Of a stretch of DNA of 64,000 nucleotides, positions 36,165-46,087 are shown in pieces; the first letter of the stretch is position 1; the number at the start of each line of letters is the position of its first letter. The notes beneath the pieces are model-generated. The model worked only from the letters and a program-made list of their open reading frames with translations, was not told the origin of the DNA and ran no database searches. Source of the DNA: Natrinema zhouii (GTDB lineage Archaea; Halobacteriota; Halobacteria; Halobacteriales; Natrialbaceae); contig NZ_CP059154.1 of NCBI RefSeq assembly GCF_013456555.2, positions 248,001-312,000 of the forward strand, written 5' to 3'. Made by a program: the position numbers and the translations under genes.

Positions 36165-37604
36165 ATGGCAGATCAGCGGCTGAATTACGTTAACGGCGAG
36201 TGGACCGAGTCACGTACCGGCGAGACGTTTGAAACGACGGATCCCGCGAGCCCCGAGGAAGTCATCGCGACCTATCCGCAGTCCGATGCCGAAGACGCGG
36301 AACAGGCGATCGAAGCGGCACGCGACGCGAGCGACGACTGGGGATCGACCCCCGGTCCCGAGCGCGGACGGATCCTCGCGAAGACGGGATCGATCCTCGA
36401 CGAGCGCAAGGACGAACTGACCGAACTGCTCGTCCGCGAGGAAGGCAAGACCCGAAGCGAGGCCGGCGGCGAGGTACAGCGCGCGATCGATATTTTCCAC
36501 TACTACGGCTCGAAGGCCAGCGACATCGGCGGCACGGTCAAGAGTTCGAGCGCACGCGACACGAACCTCTACACGAAGACCGAACCCCTCGGCGTCGCGG
36601 GACTCATCACGCCGTGGAACTACCCCATCGCCATCCCGGCTTGGAAGATCGCACCGGCGCTGGCCGCGGGTAACGCCGTCGTCATCAAGCCCGCCTCGCT
36701 CGCGCCCGGCGTCGTCCACGAGATGGCGGACGCGCTCGAGGAAGCGGGCCTCCCCGCCGGCGTCCTCAATGTCGTCACCGGTCCCGGCAGCGAGGTCGGC
36801 GGCACCATCGCCAGTCACGAGGCCGTCGACGCCATCTCCTTCACCGGTAGCACGGCGGTCGGCAACACCGTCTACGACGCGGCGACCGAAGACGGCAAGC
36901 GCGTCCAGCTCGAGATGGGTGGGAAGAACCCGACGGTCGTCAGCGACAGTGCGAACGTCGAGGAGGCGGCCGATATCGTCGCCAACGGCGCGTTCGGCGT
37001 CACCGGGCAGGCGTGTACGGCCGCCTCCCGCGCGATCGTCCACGAGGACGTCTACGACGAGTTCGTCGACGCCGTCGTCGACCGCGCCGATGCGATCGAC
37101 CACGGCCACGGGCTCGACGACCCCGGCATGGGCCCCCACGTCAGCGAATCCGAACTCGAGAGCACGCTCGAGTACGTCGACATCGCACAGGAGGAGGGCG
37201 CGACCCTCGAGTGCGGCGGGTCGGCGCTCGACCGCGAGGGCTACTTCGTCGAGCCCGCGGTCTTCTCGGACGTCGACTCCGAGATGCGCATCGCCCAGGA
37301 GGAGGTCTTCGGCCCGGTGCTCGCGATCATCCCCGTCAGTAGCTACGACGAGGCGATTCACGTCGCCAACGACGTCGACTACGGGCTCTCGGCGAGCGTC
37401 GTCACCGACGACCACACCGAGGCGAACCGCTTCGTCGAGGAGGTCGACGCCGGCGTCGTCAAGATCAACGAGAAGACGACCGGTCTCGAACTCCACGTCC
37501 CCTTCGGCGGCATGAAGGCCTCCTCGAGCGAGACCTACCGCGAGCAGGGCGACGCCGGTCTCGACTTCTATAGCATCACCAAGACGGTCTACGACAACTA
37601 CTGA
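36165..37604 (+). CDS. Aldehyde dehydrogenase, 2-oxoglutarate semialdehyde type (XacF-like)
   Basis: 479 residues, full length for the NAD(P)-aldehyde dehydrogenase superfamily. 'ITPWNYPIAIPAWKIAPALA' (~147-166), 'SFTGSTAVGN' (~226), catalytic Glu in 'QLEMGGKNP' (~250) and catalytic Cys in 'GVTGQACTAASRAIV' (~285) are present. Bacterial and archaeal 2,5-dioxopentanoate dehydrogenases belong here. Next to the FAH-family gene it completes the oxidative pentose route to 2-oxoglutarate. The upstream TTATGAGCG/CATTTACACG region lacks a copy of the 17-bp motif. A T-run terminator follows. Confidence 0.9.
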   Translation: MADQRLNYVNGEWTESRTGETFETTDPASPEEVIATYPQSDAEDAEQAIEAARDASDDWGSTPGPERGRILAKTGSILDERKDELTELLVREEGKTRSEAGGEVQRAIDIFHYYGSKASDIGGTVKSSSARDTNLYTKTEPLGVAGLITPWNYPIAIPAWKIAPALAAGNAVVIKPASLAPGVVHEMADALEEAGLPAGVLNVVTGPGSEVGGTIASHEAVDAISFTGSTAVGNTVYDAATEDGKRVQLEMGGKNPTVVSDSANVEEAADIVANGAFGVTGQACTAASRAIVHEDVYDEFVDAVVDRADAIDHGHGLDDPGMGPHVSESELESTLEYVDIAQEEGATLECGGSALDREGYFVEPAVFSDVDSEMRIAQEEVFGPVLAIIPVSSYDEAIHVANDVDYGLSASVVTDDHTEANRFVEEVDAGVVKINEKTTGLELHVPFGGMKASSSETYREQGDAGLDFYSITKTVYDNY

Positions 37605-37644
37605 GGACTGTCGCCCGCTCGAGTGCGATTCCAACGCGACGCGA

Positions 37645-37651
37645 TTTTTTT
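37645..37651 (+). terminator. T-run terminator after aldehyde dehydrogenase
   Basis: Seven T residues in a GC-rich context, 40 nt after the stop codon. Runs of T without an obligatory hairpin are the usual archaeal terminator. Confidence 0.55.
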
Positions 37652-37758
37652 GGTGCCGCCGATCCGCCGATACTCGAGAGTGATCGTCGAGTGCGGCGAG
37701 CGCCAATCCGGAACCGAATCCGACAGAGCGTCAGCCCGCGTTTTTCAAGAACAGACCA

Positions 37759-37979
37759 CCGTTATCTAATGACGAACAGACAGCGGCAATATCCTATATT
37801 TCGCGCATTATTTACAAACATACGATTGTAAGGAAAGTGCGCGGTGGCCGAAACACCTCTGCGGTGAAACGGACGCCCTTTACGAGTCGAGAGGGCGAAA
37901 TTATGTGTTAAACGGCAATGTGACGGCCTGTTATGGGTGCTCGCCTGAGGCCGCTCCCGTTCAGCAATCATGGACGGAA
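37759..37979. repeat. 220-bp diverged repeat, copy A
   Basis: Shares three blocks in the same order and near-identical spacing with copy B at 59261-59479: left GTTATCTAATGACGAACAG (37761), centre CCGAAACACCTCT (37848) and right GTTCAGCAATCATGGACGG (37959). Offsets from the left end are 89 and 200 nt here, 87 and 198 in copy B. Sequence between the blocks has diverged and no shared reading frame exists. The two end blocks are themselves related direct repeats of the 17-bp dyad motif. Confidence 0.65.
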
Positions 37980-38363
37980 ATAGTAGCAGCCTGAAACTGC
38001 CTGCTCGAACATTCTCGCGAGGAACGGTGTCTCGTGGCATGTGATAGTCTCTCAATCGACGGGACCTAATACTGCCGTCTCAGCGATAGCGAAACAGCGT
38101 TTTCCATAGATGAACAGGCGATTAGCAGGGATGATACGCAGTTCGTCGGTGGGAAACCGTCTGACAGCGGAGACTAACGGTGCGCAGGCGACGGATGCGG
38201 CAGTGATGAATACCGCGCGGGAACGCAACCACGCGACTCCGAACGTCTGGGTATCGGCTACTCGGCTCCGGGACGACTCCGGGTAGCGATCCGTTCGACC
38301 GCGACGATCCGTCGGAGCGAATCCGAGTCCGAATTATTAAGCCATTGGCTTGGGAGAGTAGAG

Positions 38364-40697
38364 ATGATGCAAGCTAGTTCAGACCGTGGCGTCAACGGGA
38401 CGCCGACCGAGCGGCGCGTCGCGGCCCTCCTCGAGGAGATGACCCTCGAGGAGACGGCGGCGCAGCTCGGCTCCGTAAACGCTGACAAACTCATAGACGA
38501 GAACGGGGAACTCGACGACGAAGCCGTCGACGAGCACCTCTCGAATGGTATCGGCCACCTGACCCGTATCGGCGGCGAGGGGAGTCTCTCCCCGACCGAA
38601 GCGGCCGAACGGACGAACGAACTTCAGGCGTCTCTCCGAGACGAGACGCGACTCGGGATTCCCGCGATCCCTCACGAGGAGTGTCTCAGCGGGTATATGG
38701 GTCCGGAGGGGACGACGTTCCCGCAGATGATCGGGATGGCGAGCACGTGGTCGCCCGAGCTCCTCGAGTCGGTCACCGATACCATCCGCGACCAGTTGGA
38801 GGCCATCGGAACCGCGCATGCGCTCTCTCCGGTCCTCGATGTCGCCCGCGACCTCCGGTGGGGACGCGTCGAGGAGACGTTCGGCGAGGACCCGTATCTG
38901 GTCGCGGCGATGGCGTGTGGCTACGTCGACGGGCTGCAGGGGGACGGTGACGGCGTCTCCGCCACGCTCAAACACTTCGTCGGTCACAGCGCCGGCGAGG
39001 GCGGGAAGAACCGGAGCTCGGTCAACCTCGGACGGCGCGAACTCCGCGAGACGCACATGTTCCCGTTCGAAGCGGCGATCCGCACGGCGGACGCCGAGTC
39101 GGTCATGAACGCCTATCACGACATCGACGGGGTCCCCTGTGCCAGCGACGAGTGGCTCCTGACCGACGTGCTCCGCGGCGAGTGGGGATTCGACGGGACG
39201 GTCGTCTCCGACTACTACAGCGTCGAATTCCTCCGGAGCGAACACGGCGTCGCCGCGGACGAACGCGAGGCGGGCGTCGCGGCCCTCGAGGCCGGCGTCG
39301 ATGTCGAACTCCCCTACACGGACTGCTACGGCGAGCACCTCGTGGACGCCGTCGAGGCCGGCGAACTCGCCGAGGAGACGGTCACCGAGGCGGCTCGTCG
39401 CGTCCTGACCGCGAAGGCCCGGAAGGGGCTCCTCGACGACTCGACGGTCGATCCCGAGACGGCAGCGGAGCCGTTCGGCACCGACGAGGCGAGAGCGGTC
39501 ACCGAGCGTGCCGCCCGCGAGTCGATGACACTCCTGAAAAACGAGGGCGACCTGCTTCCCCTCGTCAGCGAGGAGACCGACTCCGTCGCGGTCGTCGGCC
39601 CGAAAGCCGACGATGCGCAGGAGCTCATGGGCGACTACGCCTACCCCGCCCACTACCCCGAGGAGGAAGTCGAACTCGAGGCGACGACGCCGCTCGACGC
39701 CGTCCACGAACGAAGCGACGAGTACGGGTTCGAGGTCCTCTATGAGCAGGGCTGTACGACGACCGGTCCCGAGACGGACGAGTTCGACGCGGCCGCGAAC
39801 GCCGCCGCGGACGCCGACGTCGCCCTCGCGTTCGTCGGCGCACGCTCCGCCGTCGACTTCTCGGACTCGGATAAAGAGCGGGTCAACAAGCCCAGCGTCG
39901 CCACCAGCGGCGAGGGCTGTGACGTGGTCGATCTGGGGCTCCCCGGGGTCCAGCGCGACCTCGTCGAACGCGTGCACGAAACGGGAACGCCGGTCGTGGT
40001 CGTCGTCGTGAGCGGCAAGCCCCACTCCCTCGAGTGGATCGCGGAAACGGTCCCGGCCGTCGTGCAGGCGTGGCTCCCCGGCGAACGCGGCGGCGAGGGC
40101 GTCGCCGCCACCCTGTTCGGCGAACACAATCCCTGTGGCCACCTGCCAGTCTCCATTCCGCGCACGGTCGGGCAGCTCCCGGTCCACTACAACCGGAAGC
40201 CCAACACCGCGAACGAGGAGTACGTCTACACGGAGAGCGACCCGCTCTACCCCTTCGGTCACGGCCTGAGCTACACCGACTTCGAGTACGGCGACCTCTC
40301 GCTGTCGACCGACGAACTCCCGCCGGCCGGCACGATCACCGCGGCTGTGACCGTCGAAAACACTGGCGACACCGCGGGTGACGACGTCGTTCAGCTATAC
40401 GCGAGTGCCGAGAATCCCGACCAAGCCCGTCCGGTGCAGGAACTCGTCGGGTTCGAACGCGTCTCCCTCGAGCCGGGCGAGACGAAGCGGGTCAGTTTCG
40501 AGGTCGACGCCTCGCAACTCGCCTACCACGACCGGGACTTCGACCTGACCGTCGAAGCGGGGCCCTACGAGTTCCGCGTCGGCCACTCGGCCGCCGAGGT
40601 GGCCGCGACAGCCACCTTTGAGGTGACCGGAACGAAGGAAGTACCGCGGACCAGTCGGACGTATTTCACCGAGACCGACGTCGCGAACGTCGAGTAA
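38364..40697 (+). CDS. Glycoside hydrolase family 3 (beta-glucosidase/beta-xylosidase)
   Basis: 777 residues with the full GH3 order: TIM barrel (~20-340), alpha/beta sandwich (~380-600) and C-terminal fibronectin-like domain (~650-750, 'GDTAGDDVVQLYASAENPD'). The nucleophile Asp lies in 'GTVVSDYYSVEFL' (~275), and 'KHFVGHSAGEGGKNRS' (~200) is the conserved K-H motif. No signal peptide, so cytoplasmic. Within a xylan locus, trimming of imported xylo-oligosaccharides from the non-reducing end is likely; beta-glucosidase activity is the alternative. ATTATTAAG ~27 nt before ATG 38364 indicates a leaderless gene. Confidence 0.92.
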   Translation: MMQASSDRGVNGTPTERRVAALLEEMTLEETAAQLGSVNADKLIDENGELDDEAVDEHLSNGIGHLTRIGGEGSLSPTEAAERTNELQASLRDETRLGIPAIPHEECLSGYMGPEGTTFPQMIGMASTWSPELLESVTDTIRDQLEAIGTAHALSPVLDVARDLRWGRVEETFGEDPYLVAAMACGYVDGLQGDGDGVSATLKHFVGHSAGEGGKNRSSVNLGRRELRETHMFPFEAAIRTADAESVMNAYHDIDGVPCASDEWLLTDVLRGEWGFDGTVVSDYYSVEFLRSEHGVAADEREAGVAALEAGVDVELPYTDCYGEHLVDAVEAGELAEETVTEAARRVLTAKARKGLLDDSTVDPETAAEPFGTDEARAVTERAARESMTLLKNEGDLLPLVSEETDSVAVVGPKADDAQELMGDYAYPAHYPEEEVELEATTPLDAVHERSDEYGFEVLYEQGCTTTGPETDEFDAAANAAADADVALAFVGARSAVDFSDSDKERVNKPSVATSGEGCDVVDLGLPGVQRDLVERVHETGTPVVVVVVSGKPHSLEWIAETVPAVVQAWLPGERGGEGVAATLFGEHNPCGHLPVSIPRTVGQLPVHYNRKPNTANEEYVYTESDPLYPFGHGLSYTDFEYGDLSLSTDELPPAGTITAAVTVENTGDTAGDDVVQLYASAENPDQARPVQELVGFERVSLEPGETKRVSFEVDASQLAYHDRDFDLTVEAGPYEFRVGHSAAEVAATATFEVTGTKEVPRTSRTYFTETDVANVE

Positions 40698-40778
40698 CGA
40701 CGGGACTGTTGAGCCCCTGTCAGGGCGTCTGGTAGCATAACCCACACGTATTTATCGCCCGATGCGTATCACACGGGT

Positions 40779-41687
40779 ATGACAATGGACTCGTCAGTGC
40801 CGCTCGACGGAATCGATCCCGAGTCGATCACCCGGGATGACATCGACGACGCGGAGCTACGCGCCGCGCTCTCGTCATCGGACCCGCTAGTCCGACAGCG
40901 AGGCATCGACGTCTGTGAAACGCTCGCCGAGGAGGGAGTCGACGCCGTGCGACCGGTCCTCGACGAGGTCGCGTCGCTCGCCAACGACGACAACTCACCG
41001 ATCGCACTGCGCGCGATCACCGTTCTCAGGACCGTCGCCGAACGCGATCCGGGGGCGCTCGAGGGGCGGCTGACCGACCTCGTCGACACCGCTGGCGCAG
41101 ATATCGTGGACGTACAGCTGACCGGCTCGACCGTCCTCGCCGCGCTCGTCGTCGAGCGCCCCGATCTCGTTGCGCCGTTCGTTCGACAGTTGCTCGAGGG
41201 AATTCGAGTCACCGAGCCCGATCCGCAGGGCGAAGACCTCAGCGACGTGGTAACCGACGAGGTGACCCGGCGCACGATACAGGATCACGAGGACGAAGAG
41301 CGCAAGCGGCGAATATCCGCCCGCCAAACGCTGAGTAACGTCGTCGTTGCCGCCATCGAATCGGAGCCCCAGTCGGCGTTCGACGCCGTCGATGCGCTCG
41401 TCGCGCTGCTGGACGACGCGTATCCGGCCATCTCCGGCGGCGCGATCGATGCGCTCGCCCAACTGGCAGCGGCCAAGCCGGCGGTCGTCGCCCCGGTGAG
41501 GGACCGCCTGATCGACTGTCTCGACGACGACAGCGTCGTCGTGCGTGCGCGTACCGTTCGAGCGCTCGGCCACCTCGGGGATGACGCCGCCGTGCCGAAA
41601 CTCCGGGACGTGGCTGCGACGGACGCCAACCGAGACGTTCGAGAACTCGCAGACGAGACCGCGAACTTCCTCGCTAACGCGTCGTAA
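40779..41687 (+). CDS. HEAT-repeat protein
   Basis: 302 residues, almost entirely paired helices: at least four HEAT/PBS-lyase-like repeats, e.g. 'DAVDALVALLDDAYPAISGG', 'VVVRARTVRALGHLGDDAAV' and 'PKLRDVAATDANRDVRELAD' near the C-terminus. Such repeats bind proteins. GTATTTATC ~27-30 nt before ATG 40779 gives a leaderless start. No link to the surrounding sugar genes can be seen beyond position. Confidence 0.85.
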   Translation: MTMDSSVPLDGIDPESITRDDIDDAELRAALSSSDPLVRQRGIDVCETLAEEGVDAVRPVLDEVASLANDDNSPIALRAITVLRTVAERDPGALEGRLTDLVDTAGADIVDVQLTGSTVLAALVVERPDLVAPFVRQLLEGIRVTEPDPQGEDLSDVVTDEVTRRTIQDHEDEERKRRISARQTLSNVVVAAIESEPQSAFDAVDALVALLDDAYPAISGGAIDALAQLAAAKPAVVAPVRDRLIDCLDDDSVVVRARTVRALGHLGDDAAVPKLRDVAATDANRDVRELADETANFLANAS

Positions 41688-41762
41688 TCACGACTTCTCA
41701 CGAACATCGCGAACGCGTCGTCATTCGGGACCGCGTCAAGAACTGGCTTCGAGCGAGCCGAT

Positions 41763-41996
41763 TTATTCGTTCATCTCGCGTTTCGTGCAGTACCAGTACG
41801 CGCCGCTGAAGAAAATGAACGCGCCGACCACGAGAACGATATCGATGATGAGGATGGGATACGCCTGGTCACCGGGCCCGACGAACGCGGCCGAGAGCGC
41901 GAGGAGGAGCCCCGATATGATCAGCAGGGCGATGATGACCTTCATCTGCTCGCGCTGAGCGGCGATGAGGTCGAGCAGCGTCGACGTTTTCGACAT
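41763..41996 (-). CDS. Small membrane protein, two helices
   Basis: 77 residues from ATG 41996 (MSKTSTLLDLIAAQREQMKV). Two hydrophobic helices, ~20-40 ('IIALLIISGLLLALSAAFVG') and ~47-68 ('ILIIDIVLVVGAFIFFSGAY'), with a short charged tail ('CTKREMNE'). GATAAATTTT lies ~25-35 nt upstream on the minus strand. No family recognised. It follows, and is co-oriented with, the alpha-glucuronidase gene but 59 nt of promoter-like sequence separates them. Confidence 0.72.
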   Translation of the reverse strand: MSKTSTLLDLIAAQREQMKVIIALLIISGLLLALSAAFVGPGDQAYPILIIDIVLVVGAFIFFSGAYWYCTKREMNE

Positions 41997-42055
41997 GGTG
42001 TGTGAGTGGAGAACACATGTGAAAAATTTATCGGTAATCGCAGCGCGAACTCGAA

Positions 42056-44125
42056 CTACTCGTCTCGAGCGCGCCCTCGCTCGTCGGGCATGCCCGAGTA
42101 CTCCCGGACGGTCGACGTGAGCACGTCCTGCCATCGCTCGGCCTGTGCGACCTGTTCGTCGAACCGCTCGGCGACGTGGCGGTATCGCCGCTCATCGACG
42201 CGTCCCTCGAGCGAGTGCCACAGGTTCCGGAGCCGCTCGACCTCTTCGACGCCCGCGAAGCAGTTGTCGTAGAGTCGCTGGACGACGGTCGTCCCGTCCG
42301 CGAGTTCGTGGTCCCAGGGGAGGTGGTGGAAGAAGAGGAGCAACTCCTCCGGGCACGTTTCCACGGAGCCGTAGCGCTCGGCGACCGGATCCCGGTACTG
42401 GGTGACGTAGCCGCTCCCGCTCTCGGTTCGGTCGACGCCGATCCCGTCCTCGCTCGCGCCGTGGTAACCGGGCCACTCCTCGGGCGACGGGTAGTAGTGG
42501 TTCTCGAGGTACTCCTCGCCGTTGTGCATCATGTGCATGAGCCCGAGGCCGCCGGTCTCGTAGTCGATGCAGGCCGCCCACGAGTCGCGGAGGATCTCGG
42601 TGACGGTGTCGACGACGTCCTCGTCGGCACCGAACGTCAGTCGGACCCACTCGCGGGTGATCGCCTCGGCGGAGCGGTCGGGGTCCCAGGCCGCGCGACC
42701 GAACGCGTAGAGGTTCGCCTGGGCGAGGTAGTGTCCCGTCCAGTTGTAGTCCTCACCGACGTTGCCGACGCCGACGACGCCCTCCCCGTCGCCGCGGAAG
42801 AGCGAACGCACCGGCGTCCCCTCGCCGTCGGCGTGCGTGTCGAACTCGAAGATTTCCTTCCACATCGGGAGATGGTAGGTCGCGTGGACGCCCTGTCCAG
42901 TGTATTCCTGGGTGATCTGTAACTCGAGCCCCAGATCCGTTTCCGGCATCGCGCCGAACAGCGTCGACACGGGCTCGCGGGGCTGGAAGTCGATTGGTCC
43001 GTTCTTGATCTGGACGGTGACGTTCTCGGCGAACTCGCCGTCCAGCGGTTCGAACGTGTCGTAGGCCTGTACCGCCCGGTCCTCGTGTGAGCCGTAGACG
43101 AAGGCGCGCCACCAGACGCGCCCGCCGTGTGGCTCGAGCGCCTGTGCGATCGCGTTCGCGCCGTCCACGTGGTCGCGGTCGTAGTCGTACGGGCCGGCCT
43201 GGCCCTCCGAGTCGGCTTTGACGAGAAAGCCGCCGAAGTCCGGCACGAGGTCGTATATCTCGTCGGCCTTCTTCCGCCACCACTCCCGGACGTCCTCGTC
43301 GAGCGGATCGGCGGTGTCGAGATCGCCGACGAGCATCGGCGCTGCGAAGTTGACCGAGAGGTACGGCCGGATGCCGTACCGACGGAACAGCGATACGAGC
43401 CCGGTGAGGTCCTCGAGTCGCCGCGACTCGAGCAGTTGCCATCCTTCGAACGCGTCGAACGCGGCGTTCGCGCTCGCTCGCTGCGGCTTGGTCGTGTTGA
43501 CGTTGTTGAGGACGATCCCGTTGATCCCGACGGAGGCCAACAGGCGGGCGTAATCCTCGTATCGCGACCGGAGGTCGGGCAGTCGTTCCCAGTCGAAGAT
43601 CGACTCGCCGGCGTACCCCCGTTCGACCGAGCGATGGAACGGGGTGTCCCACTGGTTGAGCAGTCGGTTCGCGTACGCCGGCTCCTCGCGCACGTCGAGG
43701 TCGTCGATCGGTTCGCCGGTGCCGAGCAGCCGGAGGAGGTGGAACGTGCCGTACACCAGCCCCCGGTCGGTCGGGGCGGTGACGACGAGACAGTCCGCGT
43801 CGTTCCACGTGACCGACCGGATGAGGTAGCCTCCGTCCTCGAGGTCGGCGATGTCGTCGCCCGGAACCGACTCGGCGATCATCGCCATGTCGTCCGGCGT
43901 GCCGATGGCAAGGAATCCGTCGACCGTCGTCGGTGGATGCTGCCAGAAGTGAGGGTCCTCCCCGAGAAGTCCGGACAGTGCCCGTCGGAGTTCGTCCCGG
44001 ACCGCGCCGCACTCGGGTGACTTTTCGGCGACGTACGCGTGTCTACACCGGCGTTGGTACGAGTCGAGTCGTTTGTCGCTCCCCACTCGCTCGTACCGAA
44101 GCCAGCAATCGTCGTACTGATTCAT
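42056..44125 (-). CDS. aguA: Alpha-glucuronidase, GH67
   Basis: 689 residues, normal for GH67. Family motifs: 'RLLNQWDT' and 'SVGINGIVLNNVN' in the barrel start, 'FGGFLVKADSEGQAGPYDYD' (substrate binding), 'VQIKNGPIDFQPREPVSTLF', 'LELQITQEYTGQ', and 'LLLFFHHLPWDHEL' near the C-terminus. GH67 removes 4-O-methyl-glucuronate from short xylo-oligosaccharides, normally inside the cell; no signal peptide is present. It is divergent from the oligosaccharide/oligopeptide-type transporter at 44327, consistent with import followed by cleavage. A TTTTATCGG element lies ~30-40 nt before its ATG. Confidence 0.95.
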   Translation of the reverse strand: MNQYDDCWLRYERVGSDKRLDSYQRRCRHAYVAEKSPECGAVRDELRRALSGLLGEDPHFWQHPPTTVDGFLAIGTPDDMAMIAESVPGDDIADLEDGGYLIRSVTWNDADCLVVTAPTDRGLVYGTFHLLRLLGTGEPIDDLDVREEPAYANRLLNQWDTPFHRSVERGYAGESIFDWERLPDLRSRYEDYARLLASVGINGIVLNNVNTTKPQRASANAAFDAFEGWQLLESRRLEDLTGLVSLFRRYGIRPYLSVNFAAPMLVGDLDTADPLDEDVREWWRKKADEIYDLVPDFGGFLVKADSEGQAGPYDYDRDHVDGANAIAQALEPHGGRVWWRAFVYGSHEDRAVQAYDTFEPLDGEFAENVTVQIKNGPIDFQPREPVSTLFGAMPETDLGLELQITQEYTGQGVHATYHLPMWKEIFEFDTHADGEGTPVRSLFRGDGEGVVGVGNVGEDYNWTGHYLAQANLYAFGRAAWDPDRSAEAITREWVRLTFGADEDVVDTVTEILRDSWAACIDYETGGLGLMHMMHNGEEYLENHYYPSPEEWPGYHGASEDGIGVDRTESGSGYVTQYRDPVAERYGSVETCPEELLLFFHHLPWDHELADGTTVVQRLYDNCFAGVEEVERLRNLWHSLEGRVDERRYRHVAERFDEQVAQAERWQDVLTSTVREYSGMPDERGRARDE

Positions 44126-44326
44126 CGAGAGATGGTCGAGTCGTCGTCGGCGACCGATAAAACGATAGTGGTTGACCGATCGTCAGGTCGCAGCTCGTTC
44201 GCTTCCGATTCCAGCGTGTCGGTTGAGAGAACGGAACCGATGCATCGCAGAAGTCGTTCTCAGCGACGAATCATGCCAACTGTACATCACAATGTTTATT
44301 ACCAACTATGGTTATCGTTCACGTGT

Positions 44327-46051
44327 ATGGGAACAGATAGCAGTCCCGGTGACTACAGCGATGCGATTAGTCGCCGAAAAATGTTAACGGTGGCAGGAGC
44401 GTCAGGGGCGGCCGCGCTCGCTGGCTGTTTGGGTGGTGGATCGGAGGATGGCACGTTCGTCAACGCGTACACCGGCAATCCGGCCGATCTTCACTTCAAC
44501 ACGTCGGGCGTACAGAACTACCGCTGGCCCGCGGGGCGATCGGTATTCGCTCCGTTCCTGAAGTACTCGTTCAGCGATGACGAGTTCCTCCTCGGGGCGC
44601 TCGAGGACCTACAGATCGAAGAGGAGGAAGTGACGCTCACGTTCCGCGACGATCTGGCGTGGGACGACGGAGACGAATGGACGACCGACGACCTCGATGT
44701 CCAGCTCGAGTTGGCAGAGATGTCCGGCAGCTCGATCTGGGGATATCTCGATGACTACGAGATCGTCGACGAGAAGACCGCGCGCCTGCTGCTCTCCGGG
44801 CCGACGAACCCGCGAATCATCCAGTTCGAACTCACGAATTTCTTCGTCGATACGAAAGCGGACATTCACGAACAGTTCCTGGACCAGGACGTGTCGGAAT
44901 TCCTCCAGTGGGCGTGGGAGGACCCCGTTGCCAGTGGGCCGTTCTCGTTCGTGAGCAAGGACGAGCAGGCGTTCGAGTTCGAGCAGAACTCCGAGTTCTA
45001 CAACGCCGACAACGTCGACATCGAGAGGTTCATGATCGAGAGCTACGGTGGGAACAACGCCCAGCACCAGGCGCTCATGTCGGGGACGGACGTCGACGCC
45101 TCTCCGAGCCTGTTTGCACCACCGGATGTCGTCGACCAGTTCCCCGACCACGTCGTCGAGGTCCAGATCCCGGCCAAGTGGGGCTACGGTATCGTGTTCA
45201 ATCACGACGATCCTCACTTCGGACAGCGAGCGGTGCGACAGGCGGTCGCACACGTCATCAACCGACAGAATCTCGTCGACAACGCCGGTCCGCGATCGAA
45301 GTTCGTGACGCCGTCGCCCTGCGGTATCGCACCCAAGGACCAGGAGTACTGGCTCGACGACTGGCAGGACGACTTCGAGACCTACGGCGCTGATGAGAGT
45401 CAGACCGACGAGGCGACTCAGTTACTCGAGGACGCCGGATACACGCTTGACGGCGGAACCTGGCAGGACTCCAGCGGTGACACCATCGGCGGACAGTACA
45501 ACTCACCCTCGGGGTGGACTGACTGGACGACCATGACCAACACCGTCGTCACCCAGCTGAACGACTTCGGCTTCGACTTCTCGATCAACACGGTCCCGAC
45601 GAACGACTGGTTCAATCAGTACTCCAACAGCAACTTCGCGATGGGGAGCCTCTACTGGCTGCCAGGGGGATCGCGATCGTCGTTCCCGTACTTCCCGCTG
45701 CGCTACCAGCTGTGGGAAGAGGAGATCGGCGGCGGCCACAACTACCGGGAGAAGGCAGAATCCGAGCAGACGATTCCCAGTAGAGACGGCGGAGAGATGT
45801 CGATCACTCCGCTCGAGACGGTCGATCAGATCGCACGGCAACCGAACGACGACGAGGCACGGCCGTACGTCCAGGAGGCGGCGTGGCACAACCACATCGA
45901 ACTCCCATTCCTCGGGCTCGTGTCCAAGCACGAGCAATCCTGGGTGACTGACGACGAGTGGTCGATCGCCGACGAGGACAGCACCAATTGGCAAGTTAAG
46001 TGGCCACAGTTCTGGTGGCCCCACGAGGGCGAACTACAGTACGACGGTTGA
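44327..46051 (+). CDS. Dpp/Opp-type ABC substrate-binding lipoprotein (oligosaccharide candidate)
   Basis: 574 residues starting MGTDSSPGDYSDAISRRKML. Tat motif 'SRRKMLTVAG' (~15-24) and lipobox 'LAGC' (~35) mark an exported lipid-anchored protein. The rest is a family-5 solute-binding protein (typical of peptides, but also of cello- and xylo-oligosaccharides in thermophiles): 'FRDDLAWDDGDEWTTDDLDV' and 'RQAVAHVINRQNLV' are family patterns. Next to GH67 and other xylan genes, uptake of aldouronic or xylo-oligosaccharides is more likely than peptides. GTTTATTAC ~30 nt upstream supports leaderless ATG 44327; the frame open to 44039 is not used. Confidence 0.88.
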   Translation: MGTDSSPGDYSDAISRRKMLTVAGASGAAALAGCLGGGSEDGTFVNAYTGNPADLHFNTSGVQNYRWPAGRSVFAPFLKYSFSDDEFLLGALEDLQIEEEEVTLTFRDDLAWDDGDEWTTDDLDVQLELAEMSGSSIWGYLDDYEIVDEKTARLLLSGPTNPRIIQFELTNFFVDTKADIHEQFLDQDVSEFLQWAWEDPVASGPFSFVSKDEQAFEFEQNSEFYNADNVDIERFMIESYGGNNAQHQALMSGTDVDASPSLFAPPDVVDQFPDHVVEVQIPAKWGYGIVFNHDDPHFGQRAVRQAVAHVINRQNLVDNAGPRSKFVTPSPCGIAPKDQEYWLDDWQDDFETYGADESQTDEATQLLEDAGYTLDGGTWQDSSGDTIGGQYNSPSGWTDWTTMTNTVVTQLNDFGFDFSINTVPTNDWFNQYSNSNFAMGSLYWLPGGSRSSFPYFPLRYQLWEEEIGGGHNYREKAESEQTIPSRDGGEMSITPLETVDQIARQPNDDEARPYVQEAAWHNHIELPFLGLVSKHEQSWVTDDEWSIADEDSTNWQVKWPQFWWPHEGELQYDG

Positions 46052-46087
46052 CCCGGCGACGCGATTCCGTTTTTATTATCATTCAAA

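Larger units (their letters stand above)
37605..38363. other. Gap holding repeat copy A; no gene
   Basis: A 759-nt stretch between the aldehyde dehydrogenase and the first GH3 gene. It contains the T-run (37645), the 220-bp repeat copy A (37759-37979), and immediately after it ATAGTAGCAGCCTGAAAC (37980-37997), which weakly resembles the end of the MITE-like element at 50818. A TATA-like ATTATTAAG near 38333 serves the GH3 gene. An open minus frame across the repeat is not conserved in copy B and is rejected. Confidence 0.5.

Noticed and set aside
37762..38055. 97-residue minus-strand frame across repeat copy A
   Set aside because: The equivalent region in copy B is interrupted by stops and the block spacing differs by 2 nt, so the repeat is not conserved as coding sequence.
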